Shown here one piece after another: positions 1 through 9,175 of a stretch of 64,000 bases of DNA; the first letter of the stretch is position 1; each line of letters begins with the position of its first letter. A model generated the notes under the pieces. It was given only the letters and a program-made list of their open reading frames with translations, was not told the origin of the DNA and did not search any database. The position numbers and the translations under genes were made by a program. The DNA comes from Odontesthes bonariensis (lineage: Eukaryota > Chordata > Actinopteri > Atheriniformes > Atherinopsidae): the NCBI RefSeq assembly GCF_027942865.1, contig NC_134526.1:2162470-2226469 (forward strand). Direction: 5' to 3'.

Positions 1-636
1 AAAGCCACCACAAACACTAAAAGTGCCCCAGGGTACTTGCATGCCAAAACATGAAGTGAGGTCCTCACCGCAGTGCCCTTCCACCTGATGACACCCAGGC
101 CACACTGAGACTAAAAAAAAGGAATGACAGAAGGTTAACAAACCGAACACTCAATCAAATAATCAAACTAAAGGACAAAGAACTACACAAGCAAAAGAAA
201 AGTAGAACGAACCAAACAAAACTGCACAGCAGAACTGTACAATCAAATTAATAAAAAAAACAGCACAGAAGCAAGTATACCTAAAAAGATAAAAACATGT
301 TAGGTGGAACCAAAGATGGCATCACACTTGCAGGATGAAACGGGGACCCGACTCACCACCTGGATCAGGTCCCCACACCAGCTCAGCAAGAGGCTGAAGG
401 AGCCATTTTGAGCCGTGGATGCATCAGGCGCCACATGGAGTCCAGCTGAGGCTCAACATCCCTGGCTGACCAACTGAGGAGATTATTTCACATGAAGAAT
501 GAACAAAATTAACTGTGAAAGTGGAAAATAACTCAAAGAAACAGCGAGAAGTGAAACAGAGAAACACAGAGCTGTGCAGTAATGTGTCCCAGTTTAACTC
601 GTTCTGTGACTTTAACAGAGAAACTACATCAGTTTA
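1..636. other. Unassigned flank downstream of the TRIM gene
   Basis: No gene recognised. A-rich stretches and short purine runs only. It lies beyond the hAT element on the 3' side of the minus-strand TRIM gene, so part of it may be the original TRIM 3' UTR, but no clear polyadenylation signal was assigned. Confidence 0.3.
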
Positions 637-732
637 GTTATTACTAGGGCTGGGCGAGTTACCTCCTTATTATTTAACGCCAACAAATATTTTATCGCGC
701 ATTAACGCAGGTTTTATTATTTTTATTTATTT

Positions 733-905
733 AAAAAAAAAAAAAAAAGTTCAGAGAGACAGGAAGCAGGGGACAGAGAGAGGGGGAACAACATGCAGCA
801 CAGGGCCGTCCGATGTGGGACTCGAACCGGGGCCAGCTGCAGCGAGGACTATAACCTCTGTACATGGGGCGCCTGCTCAGCCCACTACGCCACGGACCAC
901 CCCTG
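733..905 (-). mobile_element. tRNA-derived SINE nested in hAT copy 1
   Basis: Read on the minus strand it begins with a tRNA-like head carrying an A box (TGGCGTAGTGGG) and a B box (GGTTCGAGTCC), followed by a pyrimidine-rich body and an A/T tail. A 12-bp target duplication, TTTTATTTATTT, flanks it (721-732 and 906-917). A sister copy occupies the same relative place in the hAT element at 39752, so the insertion predates the spread of that subfamily. The hAT copy at 33430 lacks it. The SINE family name is not assigned. Confidence 0.85.
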
Positions 906-1049
906 TTTTATTTATTTATTTTGTAAAAGTCTGTTGCTCACAGGCTTTTATTCTGTAAAAGTCTGTTGCTCACAGGCTTTTATTTTGTAAAAGTCTGCTG
1001 CTGTCTGCTGTGGAACAGGAAAAGAAAGTAATCGGCGGATCCACCAAAC

Positions 1050-1418
1050 CTGGAGAAGGGTACGGAACTTTTACTCGGCCATTTTCATGTTAAAGTTCTT
1101 CCAGACGGCGGAGTCGACAGAACCAAAGTCATCTGTAAACTCTGCCAAGTTGAATTGTCTTCTCAGCGTAGTAGTTCCAGTCTAAAATATCACTTAAAGG
1201 CAAAACACACAACTGATAGCAGCAAGTCATTCAAGGAAACAGACAGTGGAGCGAGGCTTCTACATAAAAACTACAGAAAGATGCTGATGTTAAAAGTGTG
1301 TTTGCACAACAAATGTTATGGCACTTTCATTCATATGGCAGCACATTTAAAACTAAATGCTAAAAGCTATACGCTACTTTTGGATTCATTTTTGGATTCT
1401 GCGTACAAATGCGATTAA
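1050..1418 (+). pseudogene. BED zinc-finger reading frame of hAT copy 1, start codon lost
   Basis: This frame matches the 101-aa BED-finger frame of the two sister elements, but the initiating ATG is CTG here (1050-1052) and the first zinc ligand pair reads CKLC instead of CKHC. The motif C-x2-C ... H-x4-H is still visible. A short deletion near 1350 removes the sister copies' stop, so the frame runs on to 1418. It is probably not translated from a normal start. Confidence 0.75.
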
Positions 1419-1496
1419 TCGTGATTAATCAGGGAAATCATGTGATTAATTAGATTAAACATTTTAATCGTTGCCCAGCCCTAGTTATTACACATC

Positions 1497-2891
1497 TCAC
1501 TGAACGCTCTGCAGGGTCACAGACACCTTTCCAGGTAACATCTGCATTGAGGAGGATGAGGTGTTAATGTATGGAAACATCCTCTCAGTGAAGGTGTGTG
1601 TGAAGCTGTGAATGTGTGTGTTAGTATCCAGGTCAGAGAACGACAGCTTTCCTCTGTCCCAGTCCAGATTCACTCTGATCCTCCGGAGCTTCTTCTTCTG
1701 TACTGAGAGAACAATGGAGGAACCTGGTAGTGACCCTGCTGAGTATTTACCTTCATAGAACTGGATAAACCAAACTTTAGACAGCGGCCGTCCTTTTCTC
1801 TGAGCGGACTCTGCTAACAAACCCAACGTCCAGTACACTCCATCTCCAACATCGACCCCCCAGCTGTGAGTCCCTGAGTTAAAGCCCTCAGAACTCAGAA
1901 CAGAGAAGTAATAATCAAACCTCTCTGGATTATCAGGACGCTGCTGTTTCTCTCCTTTACTCACAGCGGTCAGATCCTCAGACAGGATGAGAAATGGACC
2001 AGCAGTGTTTGGGTCCAGAATGAGGGGAGTGTATTGGACCGTGTCCTTCATCTTGTTCCAGATGTTGAAGGCCAGGTTGCCCAGGTGTTTGGCCTGGTCT
2101 ATCAGAGCTCCTGCAGGCAGCTGTGGACCATCCAGCAGGGGGCAGCGCTGGACTCTTTGCACTGCAGCCTGGTAGTGGTTCAGGAATGAGACGTCTTCAG
2201 CTCTCAGCTCCTCCTCTGTGGCTCTGACTGTGTCTGACAGAGCTGCCATCTCTCTGCTCAGAGCCTCCATCTTCTCCTCCATCATCCCACTCTTCTGCTG
2301 CTCTTCCTCCCTCAGTGCAGCCAGCCTGGCCTCCTCTTCCTCTGCTAAAAACTGCCGAAGCTTCTCAAACTGCTCCTTAATCTGCCTCTCTGTGACTCGG
2401 GCCTGGACCTTCATGTGTTTTGCTGTCTGATCAAACTTCTCTTTAACTTTCTTCTGGAGCTCCAGTTTCTCCTTTAAGGGCTCCAGAGTTTCCTGAAGGT
2501 CCTTCCTGTGTTGCTGTGCAGCTTCATCGATGGGTCTGAACTTGTGGTTGGAGTGTTTTTCTGAGTCTCTGCAGATGTGACAAACCGGCTGCTGATGGTC
2601 CAGACAGAAGAGTTTGAGTTTCTCAGAGTGCAGACTGCAGAGAGCCTCTGAAGCTCTGTGAGCTCTGTCCTGTACGAAGGACTCACACAGATTCTTCAAC
2701 GCCAGGTTAACAGGTGGTTCATCTCTTGAAGATCTTCTCCTACAAACTGGACACTCTTGTGTTTGCTTCTCCCTCCACCAGCTCCTCAGACAGTTTCTAC
2801 AGAAGCTGTGGCTACATGACAGAATAACAGGATCTTTGAAGATGTCATGACAGACCGGACAGCGGAGATCCTCCTCTGACCTGGAAGCCAT
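1497..2891 (-). CDS. TRIM-family E3 ubiquitin ligase, RING/B-box/coiled-coil/PRY-SPRY
   Basis: A single coding exon encodes 464 aa. The C3HC4 RING is at residues 11-50 (C11, C14, C26, H28, C31, C34, C47, C50). The B-box2 is at about 85-116 (C85, H88, C96, C104, C107, H113, H116), followed by a Glu/Lys-rich coiled coil at about 125-240. The PRY-SPRY spans about 285-460 and has [16 protein letters not shown] and FPYI motifs. RING proteins of this class transfer ubiquitin and the SPRY binds a target; in fish, large TRIM expansions of this architecture are often immune-related. That role is family knowledge, not seen here. The ATG is the first after a short spliced 5' leader and starts the canonical MASRSEEDL. 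The closest fish relatives are TRIM35/TRIM39/A33-like genes, but orthology is unclear. A RING-less paralogue starts at 63355. The stop is followed 5 bp later by a hAT insertion. Confidence 0.93.
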   Translation of the reverse strand: MASRSEEDLRCPVCHDIFKDPVILSCSHSFCRNCLRSWWREKQTQECPVCRRRSSRDEPPVNLALKNLCESFVQDRAHRASEALCSLHSEKLKLFCLDHQQPVCHICRDSEKHSNHKFRPIDEAAQQHRKDLQETLEPLKEKLELQKKVKEKFDQTAKHMKVQARVTERQIKEQFEKLRQFLAEEEEARLAALREEEQQKSGMMEEKMEALSREMAALSDTVRATEEELRAEDVSFLNHYQAAVQRVQRCPLLDGPQLPAGALIDQAKHLGNLAFNIWNKMKDTVQYTPLILDPNTAGPFLILSEDLTAVSKGEKQQRPDNPERFDYYFSVLSSEGFNSGTHSWGVDVGDGVYWTLGLLAESAQRKGRPLSKVWFIQFYEGKYSAGSLPGSSIVLSVQKKKLRRIRVNLDWDRGKLSFSDLDTNTHIHSFTHTFTERMFPYINTSSSSMQMLPGKVSVTLQSVQ

Positions 2892-2908
2892 TTAGTCTCC
2901 GAGTGAAG

Positions 2909-2983
2909 CTGAAAGCAGAGCAGAAACTCAGTATATTCAGTAATGGCCGCCCTCCCTCCCCTGCTAAAAGCCCTCAAACGTAC
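2909..2983 (-). other. 5' UTR intron of the TRIM gene
   Basis: On the minus strand a donor AAG|GTACGT (GT at 2983-2982) and an acceptor with a pyrimidine tract, GCTTTCAG|C (AG at 2910-2909), enclose 75 bp. The acceptor lies 17 bp before the ATG. The RING-less paralogue has the same donor, acceptor and length at 63263-63337, which supports a real, conserved leader intron. Confidence 0.65.
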
Positions 2984-3004
2984 CTTCCCTTTGAGTGGAG
3001 TATC

Positions 3005-3337
3005 TGTGACGCTCATGAAATGTGAGGTCACATTTTATGTAATTTTGTTTGTTTTAGTTTGAAAATATTATTTCTGTGAAAGAAATATGTTAATATTTGC
3101 CAAAATGGTCCATTATTACATCTTGGTAAGAGCGCAATTAAAGAGCTTTTCAGTGTCACCAGTAGGGGGCAGTGTGGGCAGTGTGGGCAGTTGCTTCTCC
3201 GCCACTCTTGTTTACTTCCTCATTCTACCGAGCGAAGCTGCACTGAACAGAAGCTAACGGTCGCCTGTCTCATTCTTTCTCCTGTTTCACAGGTTGGTGG
3301 TGTTTTAAAACTTATATTACTCACATTTGTGAGCAGT
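3005..3337. other. TRIM upstream flank
   Basis: No coding region recognised. It contains a short tandem duplication of a GGGCAGTGTG motif near 3166-3190. The similarity to the upstream region of the second TRIM copy stops at about 3005, so only the leader exon and intron were shared in the duplication or have stayed alike. Confidence 0.3.
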
Positions 3338-4560
3338 TTAACTGCTCGGTCCCTAATAACGAGCGATGGCAAGTCATCCAACTTTGAGGCGTCGCCACGC
3401 CCACACTCTTTAAGTTTTGAAAAGGTTTCTCCACGACTCCCCCCCTCCCCATAAGAGTGACCTGGCCAAGTTTGAAGCTTGTAGCATTGTGCGTCTGGGC
3501 ATGATGAATGAGTGTACCGACTTTCGTTGTCCCACGCAAAACTAACCACAATGCAGGGACCATTTTTAAGTATCGTAGGGGGCGCTACAGAGTTAATGAG
3601 CGACTCCCAAAAAAACAGAAGTCCAGATTTGCCATGTCATCAACGGGCAGATCGTTCCTGGTGAATTTCATGAGTTTTCAAGCACCTTTTTCAAAGGATA
3701 AGAATAACTAGGGGGCGCCACTGAGCCATTTTGCTCCGCCCACACACGATACCCTTTACATACGTACGAGGTCGTCAGGGTGGACGTGTGTGCCAAGTTT
3801 CATGACTTTGCGATGATGATAAGGTTTTCAAAACACCAACCCCATGACACGATTTTCACCGCCTGGCCACGCCCACACCGTTCAGAGTTTGGAAAACTTT
3901 CTCCATGATTTTTCCCCCCCATGTCTTAAGAGTAACCTGGCCAAGTTTGAAGCTTGTAGCATTAAATCTGTAGGAGGAGTTTGATCAAATGCGAGGTGTG
4001 GAAAAAACAAGATGTTTCCAACCACCAGCAGGTGGCGCTATAGGTGGATGTCGCTATGATAACATGTACCCGTTCAGGCTGGGTCCAGCATTCACCGTAT
4101 GAAGTTTGGGACAGATTGGATAATGTTTGTGGGATTTATGAGTGACTTAATTTTTTGTGGCGAGTGATGGCGAGTCATCAAACTTTGAGGCGTCGCCACG
4201 GCCACGCCCTTTAAGTTTTGAAAAAGTTTCTCCATGATTTCCCCCCCATGCCTTAAGAGTGACCTGGCCAAGTTTGAAGTCTTTAGCATTAAATCTGTAG
4301 GAGGAGTTCGATCTTATGCAAGGCGTGGAATCGGTCAAAAACGGCACGAAAATGCACTTTCCATCCAAAATGGCCGCCTTGCTGTGGACGTGGAACCATG
4401 GCAACATGAGATGTTTTTGTGCGTCTGGGCATGATGAATGAGTGTACCGAATTGCGTCGTCCCACGCGAAACTAATCCCAATGCGGGGGCCATTTTTTAA
4501 GTATTTAAGATGTTACTCTCAAGACAGGGGGGAAAAATCATAGAGAAACTTTTTCAAAAT
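3338..4560. repeat. Degenerate tandem-like transposon relics (GGGACCGAGCAGT family)
   Basis: Several related segments carry the same phrases: a gagtcatc-aactttgaggcg block at about 3365 and 4165, a gtgacctggccaagtttgaag block at about 3457, 3934 and 4258, and a gtctgggcatgatgaatgag block at about 3503 and 4424. The left edge ends in the inverted form of the GGGACCGAGCAGT terminus. The same terminus occurs at about 4727 and 40992. No transposase frame is present, and the superfamily is not assigned. Confidence 0.6.
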
Positions 4561-4721
4561 GAATTGACAGATGAAGACGGGGAGGGGCCTATACAGTTCC
4601 TCTCTGTCTGTCTGGCCCTCCAATGTTGATTGGAGGGCCCAGAGAGGAACTGTTAACATTGGTTAAATTAAAGTAAATTAAATTACATTAAAGGCCAGCC
4701 CAACTACATTAAAACTCTATT

Positions 4722-5052
4722 TTTAGGGACCGAGCAGTGAAACTGCAAGGACCATTTTGTATCTGTAAGGTTTATTATTATTCCGCCGTCTTATTCTTTG
4801 CAAAAGGTGCTCGAAAACTCGAAAATTTTGCGAGCGCCACCTGCCAGTCGACGACATGAAAGAATCTAAACGTTATATTTTTGGGAGTTGCTCATTGACT
4901 CTGTAGCGCCCCCTACGATGCTTAAAAATGGTCCCCGCATTGGGGTTAGTTTCGCATGGGACGACGAAATTCGGTACACTCATTCATCATGCCCAGAGGC
5001 ACAAAAAAGCCTCCTGCCGCCATGGTCCCACGTCCACAGGAAGGCGGCCATT
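4722..5052 (+). repeat. Transposon relic beginning AGGGACCGAGCAGTGAAACT
   Basis: It begins with a terminus also found at 40991-41225, including the shared segment around gccacctgccagtcgacgac. A reverse-strand piece occurs at about 48665-48745. The right part is interrupted by the hairpin element at 5053. Confidence 0.6.
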
Positions 5053-5377
5053 AGGTCCTTAAAAGCACAATAAACGTCCGTTTTCAAAATAATCAACTCA
5101 CCGGAGTGGTTACTGGTGTGCACTGGTAATCCATATCAAATTTCGTGGCGAAAAGTTGCTTCTGTCGTGTTTTATTTGACATTTTGTACTGGATGTTCGT
5201 TGATATTACTCCGCCACCGCGAAGAAAATAGTGCGAGCATGAACGAGCTGCCAAATAAAACACGACAGAAGCAACTTTTTGCCACGAAATTTGATATGGA
5301 TTACCAGTGCACACCAGTAACCACTCCGGTGAGTTGATGATTTAGAAAACGGACGTTTATTGTGCTTTTACGGACCT
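5053..5377. mobile_element. Foldback element with 126-bp inverted arms
   Basis: Left arm 5053-5178 and right arm 5252-5377 are reverse complements with no net length difference; the loop is 73 bp (5179-5251). The outermost bases are AGGTCC and GGACCT. Only a few substitutions separate the arms, so both strands encode almost the same short peptide. No protein is encoded. It is inserted in the GGGACCGAGCAGT relic. A clear target duplication was not found. Confidence 0.8.
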
Positions 5378-5820
5378 TTTAAGACATGCGCATGACTTGC
5401 CGTTCTGAAGCAGGTTGAGAAGAATCTAAATTAGGCAAATACAGCAGTAAACATCAAAAAAGCGGTGAGGGGGGTTCTAAAACATTGCAGACGACTCAGA
5501 AAAGAGGCTTAATGTTGAAAATACCAAGTTAAGTTTTCCTTTAAATCGGCTTTTCAAAAACTGCATGTTTTTGTGATTGGGTGGCGTACTGAGACATGTC
5601 TTCTACTCGGACAAATGATAAATGACTCTTCTTCCAATAGGCTGTTCAGGCTGTTTGTAACGGGGGCACAGCTGAGCATAGAGCGCAGGCCTGTGTCCGC
5701 TTTAGTGGGCTACAGGACCGTACGCTGGTGATTTAAATGTGAGCATGCTTTGTAAAGTAAGCACGCGTTTTCCTGACACCCCTAAAAAGTATTCATATGA
5801 GCCCTCTCACTCCCTGTAAT
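5378..5820. other. Unassigned noncoding sequence
   Basis: No gene, array or inverted repeat recognised in this stretch. Confidence 0.25.
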
Positions 5821-6062
5821 ATGGAATTTGTTTTAAATATTTTGTTTGGATGGAGGGAATCCACCATTTTGAATTTTGCATGTGGCATGGCTCACCAGCA
5901 CCCTGAAGAAGACAACTAGCCCTACTTGGATTTTTTTATATATAATTTTTTGTTTCTACCATTTTGTATTTTTCAGTCAAGTTACTAATCTGGAATGCGT
6001 TTTAAATATGTTTGGATGGAGGGAATCCACCATTTTGAATTTTTCATGTGGCATGGCTCACC
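5821..6062. repeat. Direct duplication with TTTGGATGGAGGGAATCCAC core
   Basis: The core and the following tggcatggctcacc occur at about 5845-5895 and again at about 6008-6062. The second copy is split by the 776-bp element and resumes at 6839. A related continuation (caacctgaagaagacaa) follows at 6849, so this is an older repeat into which the element jumped. Confidence 0.6.
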
Positions 6063-6838
6063 TAGCCTAGAAATCTAGACGCCCCTAGCGGCCGCAAATG
6101 GAATTTGCTCCGGGGCTAGTCTAGTCACTTGTGGTCGTTTTGCAACGTTCCAAATCAAAACTTGATCGAGTCAATCAAATCGTGAGGAGCGGGGTCGGAG
6201 GCCGGGCTACCTAGTGACGACAGAGGTGCCACGTTTCAGTGTGTAGTTCCAGAGAGAGGTAAAAAAAAAAAAAAAAAAAAAAAGTCCCAGAGAGAGGTAA
6301 ACAATGGCTGCGCCCGGCGAACAGGCTTTCCCCAGTCGATTGCGAGCATGATGTACCGGAGACGGCGGGCCGATCTTCGTCTCAGAGCTGACAAAACTCT
6401 CCGGTAAGGCATTTGAACGCTCAAATTCCGTTAACGGGACGAGAGCAGTCAAAACGGCAAAACAGGAAGTGCGTTGCTCACTGCGGCTAGCTTTAGCAGC
6501 GCTGAATTCGTCTGAACAAAATTGTAAATAGCCGGTATTTTGTCAGATTTTCAACACCTTGGGGGTCTAAACGACTACTTTCTCTCCTGAAAATGTTTCA
6601 AATGTTGCTAAAGTTTACAGAGTTTAGAGCTTAAGAGAAATCAGCTTTTCAGGCCATAGACTACAAACCACGTCGCGTTGACTACATAAAACTTCTTCAT
6701 CGCTCTGATTGGTTGTTGCGCCATCCTATTGCGTGGCGTTGAACTTGACAGACAGCCGTATATCCCGCCCACACTGCTACCCAGCGTCACTAGACCCCTG
6801 TACAGCTTTTTGCTGTACGGGTCGGGCTTGCTAGGCTA
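6063..6838. mobile_element. 776-bp non-autonomous DNA transposon, 9-bp target duplication
   Basis: Termini TAGCCTAG and CTAGGCTA are inverted, and TGGCTCACC is repeated exactly on both sides (6054-6062 and 6839-6847). A 9-bp duplication suggests a Mutator-like element; if one base belongs to the ends, 8 bp would suit hAT or P. There is no transposase. A 25-nt A run lies near 6260. The internal part from about 6461 to 6650 is nearly identical to an internal part of a different family here (31800-31985). Confidence 0.8.
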
Positions 6839-6862
6839 TGGCTCACCAGCAACCTGAAGAAG

Positions 6863-7147
6863 ACAATTGGGCCTACTTTGATTTTTTTTAAATATTTTTT
6901 TTGTTTTTTCCATCATTTTGCATTTTTCAGTCCAGTTCCAAATGTACTGAAAATAAAGTACTCACAGTAAAATATTTACAAACTGAAATATTTTGTAATG
7001 TCATTTTTTCACATAGAACACTTAGGTAGGCCCACATCTGCGTTTACTGCGAACAGGCCTTGAGTGTGGGATCATGTAACTACACTGGCTGCATGAGATA
7101 CACCTTTTATCTTTACATTTTACATCTGTTCATAACTTTCAATAACT
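6863..7147. other. Unassigned noncoding sequence
   Basis: AT-rich, with no recognised gene. The first 75 bases continue the older repeat described at 5821. Confidence 0.25.
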
Positions 7148-8080
7148 TTAAACACAGTACCTTATCTCTGCTTTAAATATCTCATTTTTTAAAAATTCTA
7201 TTTTTTTTTTAAACAGGAAGTTGGAGCTCGCTGCAGTCGTCCTCTCCGTGTGTTTACTGTCAAATCTGCAACACGATGTAATGAGATGTTTTGCGAATAT
7301 CCAACTTAAAAGTGCCTTCACCTGAGTCTCAGAAGCCCCTCTGAGTGGAGTATCCAGTAAAAGTGAGTTCACCTGAGTGTCAGAAGCCCCTCTGAGTGGA
7401 GTATCCAGTAAAAGTCTGAAAGGGAATCCGGCCGTCTGCAGGTCCGAGCCGTTCACGGCCGGATGTAGAAATATCTCCAGCTGTTCGCACCTCTGGCGCA
7501 GCTCAGGTAACAGGTCCGGGGGTCCAGTGTGTCGGAGGGTCTCCTTCTGTCACACAGAACCGGACTCACCGTGAGATGGAGCCGGTCAGAGCAGAGGTGC
7601 CGCAAACACTCCCAAACTCTGAAGTTCACTTTCGGTTCTCGGATTAAAGGGAGGGGCTTAACACTCTGACACTTCTCCAGAAACACACCTGTAACTCTGG
7701 GACTTTCTCTCACTCAAACATACAAGTGACGCCATTAAAAACCTTGAAACTTCCACTTTTCAAATATATATGTATTAAAATAAATGATATAGCTGGGCCT
7801 TTTTAAAGAGAGTGAACAGGAATCTTGGGATTTCCTGTCCTCTCTGACTGCAGCAGCCTGCCAGGCCACACCTATCGCTGTTCACATGTTAAAGGGACAG
7901 TTCGCCTCTTCTGACATGAAGCTGCGTGACATCCCATATCAGCAACATCATTTCTGAACATAGTAGTCCGGCCAGTTGGCTGGGCTTTAAAGAATAAAAA
8001 GGTCTGCTCCAGGTGTGGCTCATTCCAGAGTGGAGGCTCAGTGAGTCAGGAGCAGAAATGCATGAAAAATGGAATCTGAC
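7148..8080 (-). other. TRIM-like 5' flank without a TRIM gene
   Basis: On the minus strand the motif TACTGGATACTCCACTCA occurs twice (about 7339-7356 and 7397-7414, part of a 58-bp tandem duplication). The same motif immediately precedes the leader intron of the TRIM copy at 63355. A second block (about 8047-8075, reverse strand) matches about 62855-62885, again upstream of that TRIM, and a weaker match links about 7430-7445 with about 63140. Order and orientation agree. A TTAA-element fragment interrupts at 7889. No RING, B-box or SPRY frame follows, so this is probably a third, gene-less copy of the TRIM 5' flank. Confidence 0.4.
7889..7990 (+). mobile_element. TTAA-type foldback element, 5' fragment
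   Basis: It starts TTAAAGGGACAGTTCGCC and continues like the left end of the elements at 35524 and 53965, with an internal deletion after about 7962. No right terminus is present. Confidence 0.7.
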
Positions 8081-8249
8081 ACCCGGGTTCATGTTGTCAT
8101 GGGGACAGAAAGTCAGCTGGACCCTGAAGACATGTTTCAGGCTGAGAGTTACTGCCAACAAGAGGCGCTGCAGTTATTAACTGTTAACTTTCTGATCCAG
8201 TTCTGTACAAACAGTCCTGATCAGCAGTTCTGCAGCTTCCTGAAGCTCT

Positions 8250-9065
8250 CTCAGAGTTTCTCTTTGGACATTTTCTGCTTCTTCCCTCATCTTCAGTCCA
8301 GTCCTTGCACCTGAGCATCTTCAGAGGAATGTGTTTTTTCTTTGTTCAGCCACTTAACTCTGAGCTGTGAGGCATTCAGGCAGGAAAAAGGCTCCTAACT
8401 CAAGGGATGAACCAGTGTTGGGTCCACACAGAACAGACAACTCAGTCTAGTGACCCAAAGTCACCAAATAAAACAGAAAAAACCCAAAATAAAACACAAA
8501 ATAGAACAAAAAAACCCACAAAATAAAACACAAAAAACACCAAATTAAACAAAAATAACTCCAGAAAAAAACACAAAATAAAACAACAAAAAAAACATGA
8601 AATAAAACAGAAAAAACACGAAACAAAATCAATAACAGACAACTTAGCAAAGAAGCCGTTTTAAACTGGATCTTTAGGCACTTTGTTCCCAGCAGCCTGT
8701 CACACTTTCTCCTCCAGTGAAAGTGAAAAACAGGACTTTATATCACCATATGGTTTTTGAAGCATTTTGGTCATGAGACACCTCTCATTTCTTTATATTT
8801 TGCATTCGAGCAGCTTAAGTGATCTTCAGCAATAGTTTCAACACTTTCTGAAGGTTTTTCAATGTTTTTCTTTGGACATTTTCTGCCTTTTCACTCATCT
8901 TCAGTCCAGTTTTTTCTTTGTTCAGCCACTTAACTCTGAGCTGTGAACCATTCAGGCAGGAAAAAGGCTCCTAACTCAAGGGATGAACCAGTGTTGTGTC
9001 CAACTTAGCAAAGAAGCGTTTTAAACTGGATCTTTAGGTACTTTGTTCCCAGCAGCCTGTCACAG
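8250..9065. repeat. Direct duplication flanking an A-rich tract
   Basis: A block with phrases such as ttgttcagccacttaactct and aactcaagggatgaaccagt is present at about 8260-8445 and again at about 8870-9000. A third shared piece (cttagcaaagaag...) is at 8643 and 9003. Between them, 8460-8640 is a low-complexity A-rich run of aaaacaca/aaataaaac motifs. Noncoding. Confidence 0.7.
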
Positions 9066-9175
9066 AGACACATCATTTGTTCCCATTTCTTTAGCTGCAT
9101 CTGTGAAAAACAGCAAAGATAACAGACAGAAAACAGGATTTCTGCAGCAACAAGGTGATTCCCAAAGAGCTGTTA

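Larger units (their letters stand above)
645..1483 (+). mobile_element. Non-autonomous hAT element with BED-finger relic (copy 1)
   Basis: The ends are an inverted pair, TAGGGCTGGGC and GCCCAGCCCTA, and an exact 8-bp direct repeat GTTATTAC flanks the element (637-644 and 1484-1491). An 8-bp target duplication with such ends is the hAT signature. Inside are a SINE insertion, about three units of a 32-bp repeat, and a degraded BED zinc-finger reading frame. It is about 840 bp long, far too short for a transposase. Related copies lie at 33430-35417 and 39752-40642. The insertion sits 5 bp beyond the TRIM stop codon. Confidence 0.9.

Noticed and set aside
8442..8650. Phe/Cys-rich frames on the minus strand that look like a membrane peptide
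   Set aside because: Antisense of a low-complexity A-rich tract.
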